Source: Maricaulis sp. (GTDB lineage Bacteria; Pseudomonadota; Alphaproteobacteria; Caulobacterales; Maricaulaceae). Taken from it: a stretch of DNA of 45,619 nt. The notes below the pieces were generated by a model. That model did not search any database and was not told where the DNA came from. It saw nothing but the letters and a program-made list of their open reading frames with translations. The position numbers and the translations under genes are program-made. Positions 1 through 8,781 of the stretch are shown here, one piece after another (position 1 is the first letter of the stretch; every line of letters starts with the position of its first letter). The stretch is taken from NCBI GenBank assembly GCA_029251785.1, contig JAQXCQ010000042.1:1-45619 (forward strand), in the 5' to 3' direction.

Positions 1-489
1 ATTGCCCTGGTCCGGCTCTCTTCTTTGCTGAGCGAAAGTAATGTGGATGAAATCTCCGCCACATTGGCCAATCTGCGTTCCATCACAGATCGTCTGACAG
101 CGGAAGACCAGCTGGTCGATGACATGCGTGCTGCAATTCAGAGAATTGATACCGCTGCCGCAGACATTTCCAGCGCAGCCGTCGCCATGGAACAATTCGG
201 CGTTACGGCAGAGGCCTTTCTGGTCAATGATATGACACCGGCTGTTTCAGAGACGACGGCGGCGGCAATCGCGGTGAATGTCACTGCTGTGCAAACGAAT
301 GACATGCTGGTCGCCATTCAGCCGTCCCTGGAGGCTTTTGCCGGCGAAGGGTTGGAAGACCTCACCCTGGCGTCTGCAGATCTGCGGCGTCTGATCGATA
401 CGCTGGAGCGTATCGCAACAGAAATCGAGAATGACCCGGGCAGTTTCCTGGCCGGGGGTTCGAATGAAACAGTGGAGGTTCCACGATGA
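1..489 (+). CDS. MCE-family (MlaD/PqiB-type) transporter subunit, C-terminal part
   Basis: The reading frame is open from base 1, so only the C-terminal part of the protein is in the window and its MCE domain lies upstream. What is visible is about 160 residues of alanine- and threonine-rich helical sequence with heptad-like spacing (LANLRSITDRL, LRRLIDTLERIATEIEN), as in the periplasmic helical tail after MCE domains. The family are substrate-binding subunits of ABC systems that move lipids between the membranes. The stop overlaps the next start (ATGA at 486-489), and that next gene is the lipoprotein that usually accompanies MCE operons, which supports the call. The family name rests more on this context than on motifs in the fragment. 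Confidence 0.7.
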   Translation: MALVRLSSLLSESNVDEISATLANLRSITDRLTAEDQLVDDMRAAIQRIDTAAADISSAAVAMEQFGVTAEAFLVNDMTPAVSETTAAAIAVNVTAVQTNDMLVAIQPSLEAFAGEGLEDLTLASADLRRLIDTLERIATEIENDPGSFLAGGSNETVEVPR

Positions 490-1106
490 GTATGCCCCGT
501 TTTGTTAAAGTCCTGCTGGTTGGCGTCAGCGCCATTTCGGTCAGTGCGTGTGTCTCGCTATTGCCTGAGGTTGAGCCGTCAGCGATCTACCGATTGTCGT
601 CTCCGACTCCAGCGAGTTGGACCTCATCGGACGGGGCGATGATCGAGATCAATATTCCAAATGCCCCGCGTGGTCTGTCGAGTGACAGCATTGCGATTCT
701 GACGTCAGATCGTCATTTGGCCTATATGGGCCAGGCAAAATGGATCTCTCCTGCCCCGCGGATTGTACAAAATCTGATTATCGATTCCTTTAATGCCGCG
801 GATGGACAGCTGGTACCCGCACGGCCGTCGGATGGGGTGCGGGCTCAATACGAGCTGCAGCTGGATTTGCGCGAGTTTGAAGCGAGCTATGATCAGGGCG
901 CCGGCAGTGCACCCATGGTAAATGTGCGTATTGCGGCAAGGCTCGTCTCAGCTGAAACAAACGGTTTTATCGGAACGCGTGTGTTCACGGCCCAGGCCCG
1001 AGCGTCGGCAGATCGTCAACAAGCGGTCGTGGATGCGTTTAATCGCGCGGCCGGCGATGCGGCTCGCAATATGGCAAATTGGTCGTCAGAGATGGTTTCT
1101 CGCTAG
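486..1106 (+). CDS. ABC-type transport auxiliary lipoprotein (PqiC/DUF330-like)
   Basis: A 206-residue protein with a lipoprotein signal: basic start, hydrophobic segment and lipobox VSAC, with the modified Cys at residue 22. Motifs typical of the ABC_trans_aux family follow: YRLSSPTP near residue 36, RGLSSDSIAIL near residue 62, and LAYMGQAKWISPAPRIVQ near residue 79. Members are anchored in the outer membrane and partner MCE proteins in lipid transport. The start overlaps the upstream stop by four bases, implying translational coupling as the last gene of the MCE operon. A strong terminator follows 22 bases after the stop. Family assignment is confident; the transported lipid is not known. 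Confidence 0.85.
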   Translation: MSMPRFVKVLLVGVSAISVSACVSLLPEVEPSAIYRLSSPTPASWTSSDGAMIEINIPNAPRGLSSDSIAILTSDRHLAYMGQAKWISPAPRIVQNLIIDSFNAADGQLVPARPSDGVRAQYELQLDLREFEASYDQGAGSAPMVNVRIAARLVSAETNGFIGTRVFTAQARASADRQQAVVDAFNRAAGDAARNMANWSSEMVSR

Positions 1107-1127
1107 CGACCAATTTCCTTCAAACAC

Positions 1128-1170
1128 AAAAGGCCGGACGCGATGTGACATCGCGCCCGGCCTTTTGTTT
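1128..1170 (+). terminator. Rho-independent terminator of the MCE operon
   Basis: A near-perfect 18-bp inverted repeat: the left arm starts AAAAGGCCGG at 1128 and the right arm ends CCGGCCTTTT at 1166, with one A/C mismatch and a TGA loop at 1146-1148, followed by GTTTTG. The A and T tracts at both ends could let it act for the convergent gene ending at 1187 as well. Confidence 0.9.
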
Positions 1171-1186
1171 TGCTCACTTGGCGCGC

Positions 1187-3235
1187 CTAACTCTCTTCGG
1201 TCTCTTCGCGGCTTTGCCGACGCGCGGCGCGTGTTGTGTCGTCACTCTCATCTTCTGGCATAGCGGAAAGCAAGTCCTTCCAGCGCCAGCCGGGCTCGTT
1301 CTTGGCCCGTGGCTTCGACGGTTGGGCACCGCGTTCGGGAAAACCAACCTTGCTTTCGACCGGCCCGCGACTCTTTTGCGTGTCCGGCGTGGTGTCCGGT
1401 TCCAGCGTCAAACCAGAATTTGGAGTGCTCGGCTCTGCGTCCAAACCGGTCGAGGCCGGTGCCCCGGCACGGCGTGATAGCGGAGCGGGCAGCTCGTTAT
1501 TGGCAAGATTTGTCGGCAAGTCCGGTGGGCGACGTCCTCCGGCGACTGTGCCCATGTGGAGCATGAATTCGCTGAGTAATTCGTAATTCTGGCGGATCCG
1601 GGCCTGAAAGGCGGCATCGATTTCCTGCGCTTCTTCCGCCGCGGCAAGCGCGGCTGAATTCAGCCCTTCGAGACCACGACGCAGCGTGTCGGCGGCTTCC
1701 TGGGAGCGTTCGCGGGCCATGACGGGCAGTTCGCCGAGGCGATCTGTCATCGTATCGATATGGCGTTCGACGGTCTGAGTTTCTGCGCGGGCAGAGGCCA
1801 GAACCGCTTCCAGGCGTCGACGCACAGATTCCGCCGCATCATCGGCCGCCTGAGAGGCGCGGGCGGTGATTTTTTCGGCTTCATTCATGCGGACTTCAAA
1901 AGTCTCATCGGAGCGACGCGCCGCGTCAAAGGCCGCCTCATTGGTGCGCTCAACTTTGTCGGCGATGACATCGGCCTGCTGCTCGATCGCTTCAATCGCG
2001 GCTGTGGACACCGATTTGGCTTCCTGCGCAGCGGCGACCAGACGGGCCAATGACGATTCGTGTTCCCGAGCAGCATGTTCGGCTTCGCTGCGGATCTTTC
2101 CAGCCAAATCGCTGGAGCGCTTGAAGGCCGACTCGACCGCGTCGCGAAAGGCGCTGGCTCCGTCGGAGGCCGCTTCATTGAGCGCTTCAGCGCCACCACG
2201 GGCGGTGGTGGCCATGACATCGAGTTCGGCACGATGGAAGTCCAGCGCTGCGGCGATTTTCTCCTGCTCCTTGCGCAGGGCTTCACCGGCATCGGCCAGA
2301 CGTTTGCGGTGGTTTGTGTAGGCGGTGTCGAGACCCTCGGACCGTTCGGTCAGTGAATCGGACAATTCGCGCAGACCGGCGGCTCGGGCACCGAGCTTGT
2401 CGGCGAGAATGTCGCCCCGCTCTGACAGCGCGTCGGAGGCGTCGCTGAGGCCGTCGATACTGGAACGGATACGACGCTCGCTATCGCCAGCCTGGGCAGC
2501 GGCCAGTTCGGCAGCTGCGGCAACCATTTTGGACTGATCGGAAATAGCTTCGGCAATCAGCGCTGCCTTATCGTCAAGGGATTCAGAGACTTCACCCAGA
2601 CGCAGACGTTCTTTACGCAGGCCTGTCAGCAGACCTTCGGTTCGGTCGCGTGCGTCGCCGGCGGATTGCTCAAGTGTATCGGCATGGTGGGTGATGATTT
2701 CTTCCATCGCCGCTAGACGGGCAAGGGCGCTTTCGAGGGCGGCATTGATCCGCTCCACTTCGCTCGTGACGGCCGTAGAGAGCGTTCTTACTTCAGTTTC
2801 TGCACTGCTTGCCGGGGACGACAGGCGCCGTACCGCATGGTCCAGCTGGCCGGCTGTGTCGGCGCTGCGCGTGACTTCACGCGCGAGCATGCCACACATG
2901 GAGAATAATAAGGCCGGCACAAGAATGAAAAGGGCCAGACCGCCGAGCTGTGTGTAGCTCAGGGCCGCGATGGTTTGCAGGAGACCGGGTTCCTGAAAGC
3001 CAATTGCATAGGCAATCGTGGCACCGATCCAAAGGAAGGACAGCGTATTGCCCAACCAGACCATCCACAGACTATCCCTGCTTGTATGGCCTCGGGGCCC
3101 AGCGGGATGGGTTGCGGCGACCGATTCGGTCTGCACGTGATGCCTTGGGGCAGCAGAAAGCGGCGCTGATGAGGCTGTTCCGCCTAATTCCATTTCCGCT
3201 AACGGTATTGAATTTTCTTGTGTTTTTTCTATCAT
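1187..3235 (-). CDS. TipN-like membrane-anchored coiled-coil polarity protein
   Basis: A 682-residue protein. After a low-complexity N-terminus come two membrane segments (about residues 56-78 and 98-118). Then a very long Ala/Glu/Arg-rich coiled coil runs to about residue 555, and a proline-rich, charged tail ends the protein. Two N-terminal membrane helices plus a giant coiled coil is the architecture of TipN, the Caulobacter birth-scar protein that marks the new pole and directs flagellum placement. The coiled coil ends in a distinctive block around RIRQNYELLSEFM that looks like a conserved module rather than generic coil. It is shorter than Caulobacter TipN (about 880 residues). It could instead be an unrelated coiled-coil or chemoreceptor-like protein, since coiled coils are weak evidence of homology. 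It converges on the MCE operon and has no operon partner. Confidence 0.5.
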   Translation of the reverse strand: MIEKTQENSIPLAEMELGGTASSAPLSAAPRHHVQTESVAATHPAGPRGHTSRDSLWMVWLGNTLSFLWIGATIAYAIGFQEPGLLQTIAALSYTQLGGLALFILVPALLFSMCGMLAREVTRSADTAGQLDHAVRRLSSPASSAETEVRTLSTAVTSEVERINAALESALARLAAMEEIITHHADTLEQSAGDARDRTEGLLTGLRKERLRLGEVSESLDDKAALIAEAISDQSKMVAAAAELAAAQAGDSERRIRSSIDGLSDASDALSERGDILADKLGARAAGLRELSDSLTERSEGLDTAYTNHRKRLADAGEALRKEQEKIAAALDFHRAELDVMATTARGGAEALNEAASDGASAFRDAVESAFKRSSDLAGKIRSEAEHAAREHESSLARLVAAAQEAKSVSTAAIEAIEQQADVIADKVERTNEAAFDAARRSDETFEVRMNEAEKITARASQAADDAAESVRRRLEAVLASARAETQTVERHIDTMTDRLGELPVMARERSQEAADTLRRGLEGLNSAALAAAEEAQEIDAAFQARIRQNYELLSEFMLHMGTVAGGRRPPDLPTNLANNELPAPLSRRAGAPASTGLDAEPSTPNSGLTLEPDTTPDTQKSRGPVESKVGFPERGAQPSKPRAKNEPGWRWKDLLSAMPEDESDDTTRAARRQSREETEES

Positions 3236-3496
3236 TGCTCGCTCGATCGGACCCTGAAATCGATGCTTCTCACTGGTCTGTCGCCATGCTCTCGGCGATC
3301 AGGCCGTCGATATTGCGGTAGGATAAGCACACTTGTGTCTGATCAACATAGATAATCTATGCGCAATGCCAGCTTCCGGCGAAGAAAACCGTTAATAAAC
3401 TGTTACCCGGGCGCGGGTTCTCCACCAAAATGCAATGGACTGCAAGGTGTCGATCCATTTGCGGCGGGCAAATACCCAGCCGGCGAAGGCATAGGC

Positions 3497-3721
3497 CTAA
3501 CTTGCGATGCAGCTCGCCGGTATTTTTACCCGTGGCGTCGTGGCTCGGGTTCCGGCAGCTTCCGGTGTTGACGCATCGTCGTCGGCATAAGCGATGATCT
3601 CAGAAGAGGTCTGTTCATAAAACCTCGCGTCGCAATTGATCGCGGGCGTGTAATCAATGCCGAATATGCTCAAGGCAATCGTTGCCAGGAATTCGACCGT
3701 GCTTATCAAAAACTGAACCAT
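3497..3721 (-). CDS. small membrane or exported protein, unknown
   Basis: A 74-residue ORF whose first 25 residues are hydrophobic (MVQFLISTVEFLATIALSIF), like a signal anchor, followed by a polar, threonine-rich tail with three Cys residues in all. It is preceded by a good ribosome site: GAGGGG four bases before the ATG. That is better support than any other ORF in this 640-base gap has. I recognise no family. The rest of the gap (3236-3496 and 3722-3875) shows no gene; a GGGCGAT/ATCTCGCCC-type hairpin lies just before the next gene. Confidence 0.4.
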   Translation of the reverse strand: MVQFLISTVEFLATIALSIFGIDYTPAINCDARFYEQTSSEIIAYADDDASTPEAAGTRATTPRVKIPASCIAS

Positions 3722-3875
3722 GATCCCCTCGCTGATCGTTCGGTCAATAATACGTGTGCGACGCGAATATGATTGCTAAGAGAGTTGGATACAATTCACG
3801 AAGGCGATGAATCGCGTGAAATCTTCGTAACAGTGTGGCGACAATCGGGCGATCTCGCCCAAGAGGGGAATATCA

Positions 3876-5093
3876 ATGCCAACTCAGCCACGCTCTGAAC
3901 GATTTGATTGTCTGGATACCCTGCGCGGTGTGGCGGTGCTTGGAATATTGATGGTCAACATCCAGTATTTCGCCATGGTTTGGGGCGCGGTGGACGTGCC
4001 GATGAACCAGATGGATTTCAGCCCGGGCCTTAATCGAGACGTTTGGATCTTGTCTCAAGTGTTCTTCAATATGAAGTTCATGACGCTATTTGCCGGATTG
4101 TTTGGGGCAGGCGTGGTGTTGATGCTGGGCGAAGAGAGCGCTGGCCATCGCCGCCACTTTAGGCGGATGTTGTGGTTGCTCCTGTTTGGGTTGATCCACG
4201 CTTACTTGTTCACCTTTACCGATGTTCTGGTGCCCTACGCTTTGGCCGGAATGGTCATCGTCACGGCGCGGCGTATGAGCGTCGCGGGCCTGCTCGGGCT
4301 GGCGGCCGGCCTGATCGGCTTTACTGGCCTCATGATGGTGGCGGGCGTTGCGATGGCCGGAATTGGCGGTGACACAATTAGTGCGCAAACATTGCAGGGC
4401 TTCAATCCCGCAAACGTCACTGAAATTACTGAAGCCTATCAAGCGGGTTTCTTCAATCGGCTCCCGTACAACATGGGTCAGGCTCTAATGAACCAGTTGA
4501 TGCAGCTGGTCTTTCTGAGCGGTCGGATATCCGGCGTCATGCTGTTGGGCATGGCTGCCTACAAATCTGGTTTCCTGACTTGCGGCTGGGACGTGCGACG
4601 ATACAGCATCTGGGGCGGGGGTGCTGGCCTGGTCGGATTGTTGTTGTCAGGCTGGGCGGTGTACCTGGTCTTGGACACTAATTTTTCTCTCGTCACAGCT
4701 TGGCAGGCCGTGATGGCACAATATATCGGCAGCCTGCTGGTGGCGTTTGGCTATGCGGCCGGGATCATGCTGGTTTGTAAGTTGGCGCTTGCCAAATTTG
4801 CCCGTCAGCTCCTGGCAGCCGTCGGAAGAATGTCGCTGAGCAATTATTTTTTCCAGTCTGTGATCCTCACAATCCTATTTGTTGGGATGCCCGGCTTCGG
4901 CCTGTTTGGTGAGGTGGAGCGCTCTGGCCAATTGATCATCGTGCTGGTGATCTGGGCAGCGCAATTAGGCGGGTCTTTTCTCTGGCTTAACAAATTTCAC
5001 TACGGTCCGATGGAATGGGCCTGGCGCTCCTTGACCTATGGTCAGCAGCAGGATTGGAAGCGCATCGACAAGGACCCGACGCCTTCGCTTTAG
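3876..5093 (+). CDS. DUF418 (YeiB-like) integral membrane protein
   Basis: A 405-residue polytopic membrane protein of about ten hydrophobic segments. It opens with the family hallmark RFDCLDTLRGVAVLGILMVN (residues 9-28) and has the C-terminal DUF418 block (AAVGRMSLSNYFFQSVI and later FHYGPMEWAWRSLTY). YeiB/DUF418 proteins have no firmly established substrate; their N-terminal part resembles membrane acyltransferases, so an acyl-transfer role is possible but unproven. The start is supported by AGGGG eight bases upstream of the ATG. It stands alone and runs convergently to the maiA operon, with only three bases between the two stops. Confidence 0.85.
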   Translation: MPTQPRSERFDCLDTLRGVAVLGILMVNIQYFAMVWGAVDVPMNQMDFSPGLNRDVWILSQVFFNMKFMTLFAGLFGAGVVLMLGEESAGHRRHFRRMLWLLLFGLIHAYLFTFTDVLVPYALAGMVIVTARRMSVAGLLGLAAGLIGFTGLMMVAGVAMAGIGGDTISAQTLQGFNPANVTEITEAYQAGFFNRLPYNMGQALMNQLMQLVFLSGRISGVMLLGMAAYKSGFLTCGWDVRRYSIWGGGAGLVGLLLSGWAVYLVLDTNFSLVTAWQAVMAQYIGSLLVAFGYAAGIMLVCKLALAKFARQLLAAVGRMSLSNYFFQSVILTILFVGMPGFGLFGEVERSGQLIIVLVIWAAQLGGSFLWLNKFHYGPMEWAWRSLTYGQQQDWKRIDKDPTPSL

Positions 5094-5096
5094 GCG

Positions 5097-5741
5097 CTAG
5101 CCGGCGTCCGGCTGGTTTTCCGGGGCAGCCTTCTCAAATGCCGGGTGTGCGCAGGCGGTAGCGTCCGCGGCAATAAGTGTCGGGCAGGCCGATAGATCGA
5201 CCTCCCACCGTCGTGCATTATACATTTGTGGCACCAGATAAACGTCAGCCATGCTTGGTTGATCGCCCCATAGATACGGGCCGGAGCGTGTCGCGCCCTT
5301 CACTGATTGTTCAAGCGCCTCCAGGCCGGAGCGCATCCAGCGCTGGGCCCAGGCCTTCATACCCTCTGGCCCCTGGCCCAGGTCGCCGGCGACCGTTTTG
5401 AGCACGCGCAAGTTTTGCAGCGGATGAATTTCGCAGCCAATCATCGAGGCCCAACCCCGAACAATGCAACGGTCGATCGGATTGGTTGGGAGCAAGGCGG
5501 GATTTGGCCAGCTTTCATCGATCCATTCCAAAATCGCCGGAGATTGCAGTAGACGCGTGTCCTCGTGTTCCAGAACCGGAACTAGGCCCTGGGGCTGAAG
5601 CGCGCGCCAGGCATCTCCCAATTGCTCTCCATCCTTCAAATTGATCGAGACTTGTTTGTAATCGATCTGTTTGAGGTTGAGTGCGATCCGTAGCCGATAG
5701 GCTGCGCTTGAGCGCCAATATCCATAGAGCGTCGGGGTCAT
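5097..5741 (-). CDS. maiA: maleylacetoacetate isomerase (zeta-class glutathione transferase)
   Basis: A 214-residue soluble enzyme with a thioredoxin-like N-terminal domain and a helical GST C-terminal domain. It isomerises maleylacetoacetate (or maleylpyruvate) to the fumaryl form using glutathione, in tyrosine or gentisate breakdown. The zeta-class signature is present as SSAAYRLRIAL at residues 11-21; the Cys common in this motif is Ala here, while the Ser pair is kept. The cis-Pro region (PQGLVPVLEH) and ESWPNPALLP, resembling the zeta-class IEYL..P block, also fit. Its start overlaps the end of the upstream hydrolase by four bases, so the two are translated from one message and probably act in sequence. 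Confidence 0.88.
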   Translation of the reverse strand: MTPTLYGYWRSSAAYRLRIALNLKQIDYKQVSINLKDGEQLGDAWRALQPQGLVPVLEHEDTRLLQSPAILEWIDESWPNPALLPTNPIDRCIVRGWASMIGCEIHPLQNLRVLKTVAGDLGQGPEGMKAWAQRWMRSGLEALEQSVKGATRSGPYLWGDQPSMADVYLVPQMYNARRWEVDLSACPTLIAADATACAHPAFEKAAPENQPDAG

Positions 5742-6397
5742 GAGTCTCGGTCCTGGCTAAAGCTGAAGTCGAGGGATGGAAGGCCGGCAATACTGGCGCT
5801 GACCTGGTCGCCCGGTTGAAGTGGCCCGACACCGGCCGGTGTGCCGGTGTAGATTAGATCGCCGGGCTGTAGCGTGAAGTATCGCGACAAGGCGTCGAGT
5901 ATTTCATCGGCTGACAGGATCATATCGGCCAAATCACCGACCTGCCTTTGCTCGCCATTGACGCTAAGCTGGATCTGCCCCGCATTGGGTGCATTGCCGC
6001 TTCTTAGCGTACCAATAGGAGCCGACTGGTTGAAGGCCTTGCCAATTTCCCAGGGGGCACTCTTGGCCTTCATTCGGGCCTGCAAGTCGCGACGCGTTAA
6101 ATCGACCCCAACACCACTGGCCATGATCCGCGCATCTGCGCCCAGGGCGAGCACCAATTCCACTTCGTGATGCAAGTCTGACGTGGCAGGGGGGAACGGC
6201 AAGGCGGGCTCGAGGGTGACCGCCCCGGCCGGCTTCATAAAGAAAATGGGTTCAGCCGGAGACCCCATTTCCTTGGCGTGCTCGGCATAATTGCGCCCGA
6301 TGCAAAAAATTCGACCTACCGGAAATCGGGTCAGCTGATCAAGGATCGGCACTGTCGGTATCGGCAGCGGCTGAAAGGCGAGGGGTGTGTCGGTCAT
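5738..6397 (-). CDS. fumarylacetoacetate hydrolase family protein
   Basis: About 219 residues, a short FAH-fold hydrolase. Visible family motifs are GRIFCIGRNYAEHAKEMG near residue 30, HHEVELVLALG (metal-binding Glu pair) near residue 75, and GDLIYTGTPAGVGPLQPGD near the C-terminus. The size matches fumarylpyruvate or acylpyruvase-type enzymes rather than the longer fumarylacetoacetase, so fumarylpyruvate hydrolase in a gentisate-type route is a real alternative. The ATG at 6397 is preferred over an in-frame TTG two codons earlier. The coupled isomerase downstream and the divergent MarR regulator make a compact aromatic-catabolism unit. Confidence 0.85.
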   Translation of the reverse strand: MTDTPLAFQPLPIPTVPILDQLTRFPVGRIFCIGRNYAEHAKEMGSPAEPIFFMKPAGAVTLEPALPFPPATSDLHHEVELVLALGADARIMASGVGVDLTRRDLQARMKAKSAPWEIGKAFNQSAPIGTLRSGNAPNAGQIQLSVNGEQRQVGDLADMILSADEILDALSRYFTLQPGDLIYTGTPAGVGPLQPGDQVSASIAGLPSLDFSFSQDRDS

Positions 6398-6545
6398 GCA
6401 CAATTCCGATGCGACGGTCGATAGTGTAGACTGTTTAACCGAGCTTGTGATTCAAAACAGCTTTTTCCTGCGACCTCACTGACGTTCGGGGGAAAGCGCC
6501 TGAAAATACCGGGTTAGGATGCCCGGCGAGAAAGGCTGGTTTGAA

Positions 6546-6580
6546 TGGCCGGTGAGATTGGCCGGTGAGATTGGCCCGGT
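6546..6580. repeat. 13-bp direct repeat upstream of the MarR gene
   Basis: The unit TGGCCGGTGAGAT occurs at 6546-6558 and 6559-6571, followed by a partial third copy (TGGCC.GGT). It lies between the divergent hydrolase operon and the MarR gene. It could be an operator or a replication-slippage repeat; the sequence alone does not decide. Confidence 0.6.
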
Positions 6581-6624
6581 CGCTGAAATTGCTGAAGCGT
6601 CTGCGATGAAATTGGAGCGCAATA

Positions 6625-7122
6625 ATGTCCGAGGCGAGTAAAAACGGGGAAGCCGGCCGCGTAAGAGACGCGTCGCCCGGTTCGCTGCGACTTGGCGATT
6701 ACTTGCCCTATCAACTCGCCGTGGCCTCCAATCAGGTTAGCCGAATGGTCGCCCGGTCCTATCAGTCGCGCTTTGGCCTGACGATCTGGGAGTGGCGCGT
6801 CATCGCTGTGCTGGCCGAGGAAGCGGGGCACTCGGGGCAATCTCTGGGCGAAGCGGCCGCGATGGACAAAGTCTCTGTTAGTCGTTCGGTTTCGGCTTTG
6901 ATCAAGAGGGGCCTGGTTTCGCGCGCGCGCAATGAGGTTGATCGACGCTCGAGTGTACTCAAACTAACGGATGCGGGCTGGGTCATTTATCGCCAGGTCG
7001 AGCCGGTGGCATTAGCCGCGGAAAACGCACTGATCGAGGATTTTGATGCAGATGATTTAGCGCGAATGGGCCGTCTACTTGAGCATCTGAAGCGCCGCGC
7101 TGGTGTCATTGGCGAAGTTTGA
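6625..7122 (+). CDS. MarR-family transcriptional regulator
   Basis: A 165-residue DNA-binding protein with the winged-helix core of the MarR family. There is an N-terminal dimerisation helix (YLPYQLAVASNQVSRMVARS), a helix-turn-helix around GQSLGEAAAMDKVSVSRSVSALIKRGLV (about residues 72-99), and a wing with the classic DRRSSVLKLTDAG (about residues 106-118). GGAG seven bases before the ATG supports the start. It is divergent from the hydrolase/isomerase operon with about 230 bases between the genes, so it most likely represses that operon until an aromatic intermediate binds. The effector is inference. Confidence 0.88.
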   Translation: MSEASKNGEAGRVRDASPGSLRLGDYLPYQLAVASNQVSRMVARSYQSRFGLTIWEWRVIAVLAEEAGHSGQSLGEAAAMDKVSVSRSVSALIKRGLVSRARNEVDRRSSVLKLTDAGWVIYRQVEPVALAAENALIEDFDADDLARMGRLLEHLKRRAGVIGEV

Positions 7123-7153
7123 ATCTCGCCACAGTCGTTCTTCAAATCGGCGC

Positions 7154-7696
7154 TCAGGCCGGATGATTGACGGATCCGGGTGTTGCGCCCTGATTGTTGT
7201 GCAATTGGCGTATGATGCGCCCTGATGCCAGCATGGCAAGGATAATTGCGATGGAGAACACGTAAATTCCGGGCAGCGGCGAGGCGGAGAAAACCGGATT
7301 TCCGCGATAGCTGAAGACCGCGAGCGCGACGATTAGCACATCTGCCATCGACCACTTGCCCAGCATCTCCAACCATTTGACCTGAGCAGTGCTCAACATA
7401 TTCGAGCGTGAAAATTGCAATCTCCACATCCAGAACAATTTTAGGGTTGGGAAGGCGACGGAAAAGCCGAGAACGACTATCGCCAATAAAAATTCCTCGG
7501 CGCCCAACAGGCCAATACCAAACCCCAAAATGCTGGTTTGCTCACTCCAGAATGCAAATTGCGTGGTCTTCATGGCAGGCAGTAAGAGACCAAGCGGCAA
7601 CAGGCAACTCGCCAATACCAATAATGCAGTGGTCAATTGACCCGCTTGCGTGCTTGCCAGAGCCCGGGGTGCATTCTTGCTGCGTTTTCGAATCAT
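7154..7696 (-). CDS. PqiA-family (paraquat-inducible protein A) membrane protein
   Basis: About 180 residues with four membrane helices. The PqiA domain is recognisable from LLPLGLLLPAM (residues 33-43), the central FPTLKLFWMWRLQF, and the signature LGKWSMADVLIVALAVFSY (about residues 113-131). PqiA proteins work with MCE proteins such as PqiB in lipid transport between membranes. This is a single-domain version standing alone, 6 kb from the MCE genes at the left end. An in-frame GTG start at 7732 would add 12 residues; neither start has a clear ribosome site, and the ATG is chosen because the basic stretch RKRSK follows it directly. Confidence 0.78.
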   Translation of the reverse strand: MIRKRSKNAPRALASTQAGQLTTALLVLASCLLPLGLLLPAMKTTQFAFWSEQTSILGFGIGLLGAEEFLLAIVVLGFSVAFPTLKLFWMWRLQFSRSNMLSTAQVKWLEMLGKWSMADVLIVALAVFSYRGNPVFSASPLPGIYVFSIAIILAMLASGRIIRQLHNNQGATPGSVNHPA

Positions 7697-7732
7697 GACT
7701 GAGGGAGTGCACGTCAATACAGGCGAAAACAC

Positions 7733-8244
7733 GGCATTGCAGATGTTTGTTGAATCAAAACATTATGCCGATGTTTTGGAACCCATCCAAAGACTTGATC
7801 CGGGTGAGTGGGGGGAGACACGGATCGCCCCCAGGGGCATATGATTTGAAGGAAATTTTGCCGCCGCGCAAAAATATCCGCATCAAATTCGGGATAAGAG
7901 TCTGATATCAGGGATTTCGGATTAAGCCTTGAATCAATCCCTTATGTTCCAAATTGCCGGTCGAATTTTCAGTATGACCGGAGGTGCTAAAATAGTACGG
8001 CAGACGTTACGCAAGTGTTCATGGATCGGCTTAAGATTGGTGCGCGACACAGATCTGCATGATGTCGATTTGAAATCAGACACGCACTCGGTCGAGTCCA
8101 TTCTCGATGGAGTTCGCAAAACCGGCTTATCTCCCCCAGATGTCGTTTTGCGATTGCGGAAGCGTCCGGAGCCAGGCTCCGGGCGCTTTAGATTGCCATG
8201 CTTTCGGTAATGACTGGCGAGGCCGGATCTTCGCTTCGCTTGGG
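7733..8244. other. gene-free interval with one hairpin
   Basis: No ORF here has a convincing start site or family. A strong inverted repeat lies at 8160-8188 (AAGCG.CCGGAGCC/GGCTCCGG.CGCTT). It is 57 bases beyond the stop of the minus-strand secreted-protein gene and may end its transcript, but no T-run follows on either strand. Confidence 0.45.
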
Positions 8245-8781
8245 CTATCCCAAAATACGACGGCCTGCGGCGATCAAATTGCGGCATGCCTCTTCGGTAT
8301 CGGCGACGAGATACAGGCCGTAACTGGCGAGCTCGCGAGAACCACGAAAATGGCCATCCTCGGAAAAACCTGCAATTCGAGCATGGTAGCGCCGCGGCAA
8401 TGCAAGTCGTTCCTCAGGCATACACCAGGCATCCGCGTCCAAGCCGCCAAACCGCATGGCTCCGTATCCCGGAATCGCTGAATGGAAGACGGGTGCGCTA
8501 CCGCTACGCTGATTGTCGTGGATCATTGCGAGATTTTCATTGGAGCGTGAATCGGTCGCGTGGACCCAATGATAGCGCATGCCGGTCGTGAAGCGCGCCA
8601 AACCACAATCGCCTGGTGGAAAAAAGGGTTCGTGGCAGAGCTGCAAATGGCCGTCTCGCGTGACCTGCTCCATAAATTGCTCCACTGCATCGATATCTGT
8701 GGCGTGCGCGGCCTGGGACAATGACGATGTCATAAGGGTCAGTACCGTCAGGGAAATCCCTAATTTCGCTGTGTGATGCAT
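8245..8781 (-). CDS. secreted protein of unknown function
   Basis: A 178-residue protein with a clear Sec signal peptide (His/Lys start, hydrophobic LGISLTVLTLMTSSL, cleavage predicted after AAHA at residue 27). The mature part has four cysteines (in LCHEPFF, DCGLARF, AWCMPEE and EACRNLI), which suggests two disulfides in the periplasm. I do not recognise a family. The start has GGGGAC three bases upstream. It is monocistronic, between a gene-free interval and another 450-base gap. Confidence 0.7.
   Translation of the reverse strand: MHHTAKLGISLTVLTLMTSSLSQAAHATDIDAVEQFMEQVTRDGHLQLCHEPFFPPGDCGLARFTTGMRYHWVHATDSRSNENLAMIHDNQRSGSAPVFHSAIPGYGAMRFGGLDADAWCMPEERLALPRRYHARIAGFSEDGHFRGSRELASYGLYLVADTEEACRNLIAAGRRILG

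Noticed and set aside
7929..8210. 93-residue plus-strand ORF
   Set aside because: TTG start, no ribosome site, no family resemblance, and its end runs through the 8160-8188 hairpin.
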